Source of the DNA: JAGOME01 sp039812375
Lineage (GTDB): Bacteria > Actinomycetota > Actinomycetes > Actinomycetales > Dermatophilaceae
Assembly (NCBI GenBank): GCA_039812375.1
Contig: JBDIAO010000099.1
Coordinates: 1-9,356, forward strand
Length of the DNA: 9,356 nucleotides
Reading direction: 5' to 3'
Position numbers and translations under genes: made by a program. The notes under the pieces were generated by a model. The model was not told the DNA's origin and ran no database searches. It saw only the letters and a program-made list of their open reading frames with translations. Shown one piece after another: positions 6,531-9,356 of this stretch. Positions within the stretch are counted from its first letter, which is position 1, and each line of letters opens with the position of its first letter.

Positions 6531-6536
6531 TACGGT
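6531..6536 (+). promoter_or_regulatory. -10 box for a leaderless epimerase mRNA
   Basis: TACGGT fits the TAnnnT form, and 7 bases separate it from the ATG at 6544, so transcription would start at or beside the start codon. There is no Shine-Dalgarno upstream of either the ATG or the in-frame GTG at 6535. No -35 is visible, as is common for such promoters. Confidence 0.45.
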
Positions 6537-6543
6537 GTCGATC

Positions 6544-7500
6544 ATGGTGCAGCCCAGCGGGGATCAGTGGACGATCCGGTCCGGCGACGACGAGGTCACG
6601 ATCGTCGAGGTCGGCGGTGGCCTGCGCAGCTGGACCCGGGACGGCATACCGGTCCTCGCCGGGTATGCCGCCGACGAGGAGTGCACCTCAGGGCGGGGCC
6701 AGCAGCTCATCCCGTGGCCCAACCGGATCCGGGACGGGCAGTGGCGCTTCGAGGGGGAGCGCCGTCAGCTCCCGATCACCGAGGTCGGGCTCGGCAACGC
6801 CAGCCACGGTCTCCTCCGCTGGGCGCCGTGGCGGCTCCTGGACCGGGACGAGAGCGCCCTGTCCGTCACGGCCCGGCTCTTCCCCCAACCCGGATGGTCC
6901 TGGATCCTGGACTGCGTGACTCGCTATGCCCTCTCCGACGCCGGTCTGAGTGTCACCCACGAGATCACCAACCACTCGCACACCTCCGCACCGTTCGGGC
7001 TCGGCACCCATCCCTACCTCGCGATCGGCGACACCCCGCTCGCAGACGTCGACCTCACCGTCCCGGCCCGAACCTGGATCGAGGTCGACGACCGCCTGCT
7101 GCCCACTCGTCACCGAGACGTTACGGACACCCCATACGACTTCCGGGTCGGCCGCGCCGTCGGCGGCACAGCCCTGGACACGGCATACACCGATCTGGCG
7201 GCAGACGACGACGGTAGGTGGCGGGTGCGGGTCGCCGCCCCGGGCCGCGCGGCGTGGGAGTTGTGGGCCGAGCGCGACGCCTTCCCGTTCACCCAGGTCT
7301 TCACCGGCAAGGCCGAGGACGGGCAGCGCGGGCAGCGAGGGCAGCGAGGGCAGCGCGGGCAGCGCGGGCAGCGCGGGCAGCGCGGGATCGCCGTCGAGCC
7401 CATGACCTGCCCGGCCAACGCGTTCAACTCCGGTGTCGGGCTGCTCGTTCTCGCCCCGAGCCGGACGTGGCGAGGGGCGTGGGGTATCGCGCAGGTCTGA
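6544..7500 (+). CDS. Aldose 1-epimerase family protein (galactose mutarotase-like)
   Basis: The protein has 318 residues, slightly long for the family because of a repeat. Family members interconvert alpha and beta anomers of hexoses in the cytoplasm. Recognised segments are QQLIPWPNRIRDGQWRFEG with N60-R61, ASHGLLRWAPW with H88, and PFGLGTHPYL with H156. Near the C-terminus come IAVEPMTCPANAFNSG with E285, then LAPSRTWRGAWGI. H88, H156 and E285 are the presumed binding and catalytic residues by family analogy. Residues 260-280 are seven GQR triplets between VFTGKAED and GIAVEPM, absent from ordinary members. The ATG at 6544 is chosen as a leaderless start; GTG at 6535 is the alternative. The gene begins 49 bases after the thiolase, but its own -10 box suggests independent expression. 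The exact sugar substrate cannot be told. Confidence 0.85.
   Translation: MVQPSGDQWTIRSGDDEVTIVEVGGGLRSWTRDGIPVLAGYAADEECTSGRGQQLIPWPNRIRDGQWRFEGERRQLPITEVGLGNASHGLLRWAPWRLLDRDESALSVTARLFPQPGWSWILDCVTRYALSDAGLSVTHEITNHSHTSAPFGLGTHPYLAIGDTPLADVDLTVPARTWIEVDDRLLPTRHRDVTDTPYDFRVGRAVGGTALDTAYTDLAADDDGRWRVRVAAPGRAAWELWAERDAFPFTQVFTGKAEDGQRGQRGQRGQRGQRGQRGQRGIAVEPMTCPANAFNSGVGLLVLAPSRTWRGAWGIAQV
7321..7383 (+). repeat. Seven tandem copies of a 9-bp unit (GGGCAGCGC) inside the epimerase gene
   Basis: Units begin at 7321, 7330, 7339, 7348, 7357, 7366 and 7375, and a partial GGG follows. Units 2 and 3 end in GCGA instead of GCGC; the rest are identical. Each unit encodes Gly-Gln-Arg. Because 9 is a multiple of 3, gain or loss of copies keeps the frame. 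The near-identity suggests recent slippage expansion. Confidence 0.97.
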
Positions 7501-7652
7501 TCGGACAGGGCCCCGTGGCAGAACCCGTCGCCACGCCTCGGTTAGCCTTGGGGGGCGACCCCGCCGACAGGGCCGCTTCGACGTCTGCCACCGGCGGCGT
7601 CGGTCATCGACGCGGGCACAGTGCCCGCTCACCGAAACGAACGAGGTGCGCC
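7501..7652 (+). promoter_or_regulatory. Upstream region of the cold-shock-domain gene with a possible -10 box
   Basis: TAGCCT (7543-7548) fits an actinobacterial -10 box and would give a 5' leader of roughly 100 bases. Long structured leaders are common upstream of cold-shock genes. No good -35 is visible. GAGG (7643-7646) 6 bases before the GTG serves as the ribosome binding site. Confidence 0.35.
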
Positions 7653-8057
7653 GTGCCCACTGGCCGGGTGAAGTTCTTCAACCCCGAGAAGGGCTTCGGC
7701 TTCGTCTCCCATGACAACCCCGCGGACGGACCTGACGTGTTCATCCCGGCCAGCGCCCTGCCCGCTGGGGTGACCACCCTCAAGCCGGGCGCCCGGATCG
7801 AGTTCGGGATTGTCGAGGGCAGGCGGGGAGCCCAGGCACTGTCCGTGCGCCTTCTCGACCCGGCGCACTCGGTCGCGGTGAACCGGAAGGTGCGCGACCG
7901 CAAGCCGGCCGACGAAATGGTCCCGATCGTCGAGGATGTCATCAAGCTCCTCGACCAGGTCTCCGAGTCGCTGCGTCGTGGGCACTACCCGGACAAGGCA
8001 CACGGGAACAAGGTGGCACAGGTGCTGCGGGCCGTCGCGGCCGACCTCGAGCTCTGA
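7653..8057 (+). CDS. Cold-shock-domain RNA-binding protein with C-terminal helical extension
   Basis: The 134-residue product starts with a cold-shock (OB-fold) domain, residues 3-67: GRVKFFNPEKGFGFV holds RNP1 (K13-V18), and DVFIPASAL at 28-36 is the RNP2 region. It then has about 65 further residues (KPADEMVPIVEDVIKLLDQ, RRGHYPDKAHGNKVAQVLRA) that look helical. Classic Csp proteins stop near residue 67, so this is the longer actinobacterial form. In RNP2 the usual VHF is IPA, removing a His and a Phe that stack on nucleic acid in CspA, although I believe this is normal for the subgroup. The GTG at 7653 is fixed by homology of VPTGRVKFF and by GAGG. The stop overlaps the next start (TGATG), so it is translationally coupled to the DUF3027 gene. 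Confidence 0.9.
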   Translation: MPTGRVKFFNPEKGFGFVSHDNPADGPDVFIPASALPAGVTTLKPGARIEFGIVEGRRGAQALSVRLLDPAHSVAVNRKVRDRKPADEMVPIVEDVIKLLDQVSESLRRGHYPDKAHGNKVAQVLRAVAADLEL

Positions 8058-8797
8058 TGGCGTCGCCGCGCCCGGATCGGGTCCTGCAGGAGGCAGTCGA
8101 CCTCGCCCGAGAGGCTGTCGAGGTGATCGCCGACCCGGGCACGATCGGGGAGCACCTCGGCTTCGAGTTGGTCGCACACCGGCTCGGGGTGCACTACTTC
8201 CGTTGTGCCTCCCGCGGTTACCCCGGCTGGCGCTGGGCGGTCAGCCTCTCCCGGGTGCCACGGGGCAAGCTTGCGACGGTCTGTGAGACGACGCTGAAGC
8301 CCGGCGAGGAGGCGTTGCTCTCGCCCCCCTGGGTGCCGTATGCCGCCCGCCTCGCTCCCGGGGACATCGGCCCCGGTGACATCACCCCGCGAGTGGTCGA
8401 CGATCCTCATCTCGAGTTCGGTTTCGAGGCGACCGGCGAAGAGGACGTCGATGCGATGGCCCAGTGGGAGCTCGGACTGGGGCGGGTGCGGGTCCTCTCG
8501 GCGCAGGGGCGAGCTGCCGCGGCGCAGCGATGGTACGAGGGGGAGGCCGGACCTGCGACGGCGGTGGCTCAGCGAGCGCCGGCGAAGTGCGCCACCTGCG
8601 GCTACTTCGTGCCGCTACCCGGGGTGCTCCGGCAGGTGTTCGGCGTGTGCGCCAACGAATGGTCTCCCAGCGACGGACGGGTCGTCGCACTGAGCCACGG
8701 ATGCGGTGCGCACTCCGAGGCTGATGTCGCGGCCCCAGAGCCAGAGGTGGTGCGACCGCCCATCCTCGACGACTTCCAGCTCGACGTCTCCGACTGA
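8057..8797 (+). CDS. DUF3027 family protein of unknown function with a Cys-rich motif
   Basis: The protein has 246 residues with no signal peptide or membrane segment, so it is probably cytoplasmic. The N-terminal half includes GEHLGFELVAHRLGVHYFRC and YPGWRWAVSLSRVPR. The middle has LLSPPWVPYAARLAPGDIGPGD, typical of DUF3027. Near the C-terminus C178-x-x-C181, C198 and C216 form a four-Cys set (KCATCGYFVP, GVCANEWSPSDGRVV, HGCGAHSE) that could bind zinc; H214 or H219 might also take part. The biochemical role is unknown. The ATG at 8057 overlaps the cold-shock gene stop by one base. The same pairing is, from memory, conserved in actinobacteria, which suggests a linked job, perhaps in RNA or ribosome handling; that is inference only. 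Confidence 0.88.
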   Translation: MASPRPDRVLQEAVDLAREAVEVIADPGTIGEHLGFELVAHRLGVHYFRCASRGYPGWRWAVSLSRVPRGKLATVCETTLKPGEEALLSPPWVPYAARLAPGDIGPGDITPRVVDDPHLEFGFEATGEEDVDAMAQWELGLGRVRVLSAQGRAAAAQRWYEGEAGPATAVAQRAPAKCATCGYFVPLPGVLRQVFGVCANEWSPSDGRVVALSHGCGAHSEADVAAPEPEVVRPPILDDFQLDVSD

Positions 8798-8807
8798 GCG
8801 GTCCACC

Positions 8808-8874
8808 GCGGATCGTCCGGCTTGCGCGCTGCGGATCATCTGGCGCCTGCGCGCTGTGGATCATCCGGCGCCGG
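8808..8874. repeat. Three imperfect 23-25-bp tandem repeats between convergent genes
   Basis: The units share GYGGATCRTCYGG, then TGCGCGCT in the first two: 8808-8830, 8831-8855, and a partial third from 8856 to about 8874. The third runs into the last codons of the DUF2530 gene (stop at 8863-8861). The 63 bases between the two convergent stops are therefore mostly repeat. The array ends in the self-complementary CCGGCGCCGG (8865-8874). A role in bidirectional termination is possible but not shown. Confidence 0.7.
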
Positions 8875-9082
8875 CGGCGTTGCCTTTGCCCCGGGCGAGG
8901 TAGACGTGTCCGATCAGGCCGAGCGCGAGCCCGGTCACGCAGGTCCACGGCCACCAGGAGCGCTCGCCGGTGTGCAGCGAGGGGACGAGCATCGTGACGA
9001 CGAGCGCGAGCGCCCATACGGCTGTGCCCATGTGTACGACTCGACGGGTCGGGACCCGCATCGGCTGCAGCGGCTCGCTCAC
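8861..9082 (-). CDS. DUF2530 family small membrane protein
   Basis: This 73-residue protein has two predicted membrane helices, about residues 17-35 (HMGTAVWALALVVTMLVP) and 44-63 (WPWTCVTGLALGLIGHVYLA). A basic N-terminus (RVPTRRVVH) precedes them and a short Arg/Lys tail follows. This length and layout match DUF2530, an actinobacterial family of unknown function. The GTG at 9082-9080 (MSEPLQPMRVP) has no Shine-Dalgarno, but TAGGCT (9094-9089) ends 6 bases before it, so a leaderless start is likely. The gene converges on the DUF3027 gene, as I recall from other actinobacterial genomes. Its last codons are part of the repeat described at 8808-8874. Confidence 0.85.
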   Translation of the reverse strand: MSEPLQPMRVPTRRVVHMGTAVWALALVVTMLVPSLHTGERSWWPWTCVTGLALGLIGHVYLARGKGNAAGAG

Positions 9083-9088
9083 CGTGCC

Positions 9089-9094
9089 AGCCTA
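9089..9094 (-). promoter_or_regulatory. -10 box for a leaderless DUF2530 mRNA
   Basis: On the minus strand TAGGCT is followed by 6 bases and then the GTG start. The arrangement matches that seen at the epimerase and marR genes. No -35 is evident. Confidence 0.45.
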
Positions 9095-9168
9095 GCCAGG
9101 CAGTGCCCGCAATCGCCGCGCGCGGCCCCCATACAGGGCCTCGGCCACCAGCGGCTGCGGATAGCTGG

Positions 9169-9216
9169 CTGTTCCGGTGCCTGCCGTGGGGCGAAAGCAC
9201 GGAGACCCCGGAACAG
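9169..9216. repeat. 9-bp perfect inverted repeat with a 30-base loop
   Basis: CTGTTCCGG (9169-9177) pairs with CCGGAACAG (9208-9216). The right arm spans the junction between the first and second units of the tandem repeat at 9190-9265, so the loop holds most of the first unit. The RNA could fold into a hairpin on either strand. Confidence 0.6.
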
Positions 9217-9265
9217 GCGAAAGCACGGAGACCCCGAACAGGCGAAAGCACGGAGACCCCGGAAC
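9190..9265. repeat. Three tandem copies of a 25/26-bp repeat
   Basis: Copies lie at 9190-9215 (26 bp), 9216-9240 (25 bp, one G fewer) and 9241-9265. All share GGCGAAAGCACGGAGACCCC, followed by GGAACA or GAACA. They are otherwise identical, so recent. The single-base length difference changes the reading frame between copies, which argues against a coding role. There are no unique spacers. The stretch 9083-9356 holds no gene I can support. Confidence 0.92.
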
Positions 9266-9305
9266 CGTGGCCAGATCCCGGAAACCTTCCAGGGTCTCGC
9301 CCCAG

Positions 9306-9324
9306 TTTCGGGATGGTCCCGAAA
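9306..9324. terminator. 8-bp perfect hairpin near the right edge (possible terminator)
   Basis: TTTCGGGA (9306-9313) and TCCCGAAA (9317-9324) form a perfect 8-bp stem with a 3-base loop. No T-run follows on either strand beyond the A/T bases at the stem ends, so termination is uncertain. It could serve a gene beyond the right edge or be part of a regulatory element. Confidence 0.35.
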
Positions 9325-9356
9325 ACGTGAGGCTGGTGGGACTGGTGGGAGCGAGC

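Noticed and set aside
8382..9251. Long minus-strand open frame spanning DUF3027, the repeats and DUF2530
   Set aside because: The product is Arg/Pro-rich low-complexity sequence and conflicts with two family-supported genes.
9190..9265. CRISPR array
   Set aside because: The repeats are directly abutting with no unique spacers and there are no cas genes.
9103..9330. Possible 75-codon plus-strand gene at the right edge
   Set aside because: It runs through three repeats whose copies differ by one base, so the frame is not kept between copies; no ribosome binding site and no family match.
1..9356. Defence, phage or mobile-element island
   Set aside because: No integrase, transposase, toxin-antitoxin or restriction genes are seen; the only nuclease-like gene is an isolated damaged Uma2 homologue among housekeeping-type genes of uniform composition.

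Overview
The window comes from a very GC-rich actinobacterium. Codon third positions are almost all G or C, several starts are GTG, and three genes seem to have leaderless starts behind a TAnnnT -10 box. The gene set (IcmF, a cold-shock-domain protein coupled to DUF3027, DUF2530) suggests the Intrasporangiaceae/Dermatophilaceae group (Janibacter, Knoellia or Tetrasphaera-like). That placement is inferred from memory of gene order and was not searched. I see no tRNA, rRNA, CRISPR array, prophage or insertion sequence.

Left part, minus strand (1-1345). A MarR-family regulator reads leftward. A 212-base gap follows, then a coupled pair: a DUF485 membrane protein and the start of an ActP/MctC-type acetate (short-chain monocarboxylate) sodium symporter that runs off the window. 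The 3' end of marR is duplicated in tandem, and the gap behind it keeps coding-like composition in the marR frame.

Centre, plus strand (1346-6494). marR diverges from icmF, which encodes a 1076-residue fused isobutyryl-CoA mutase with B12-binding, G-protein chaperone and mutase domains. The spacer holds a good promoter (TTGACT, 18 bases, TACTAT) and two perfect-armed dyads placed to be MarR operators. After icmF come a short Uma2-family nuclease homologue that has lost its middle, and an acetyl-CoA acetyltransferase with all thiolase residues. The symporter, MarR regulator, mutase and thiolase fit one theme, uptake and CoA-level metabolism of short-chain acids, although co-regulation is only inferred.

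Right part (6544-9356). An aldose 1-epimerase-family gene carries seven copies of a 9-bp GQR-encoding repeat just before its presumed catalytic Glu. Next come a cold-shock-domain protein and a one-base-overlapping DUF3027 gene, then a convergent DUF2530 small membrane protein. The last 274 bases have no convincing gene but hold a triple 25/26-bp repeat and two inverted repeats.

Most of the window is ordinary actinobacterial chromosome. I do not see a new multi-gene system. The most interesting points are the marR-icmF control region, the decayed Uma2 gene with a hairpin over its start, the in-frame repeat expansion in the epimerase, and the marR 3'-end duplication.
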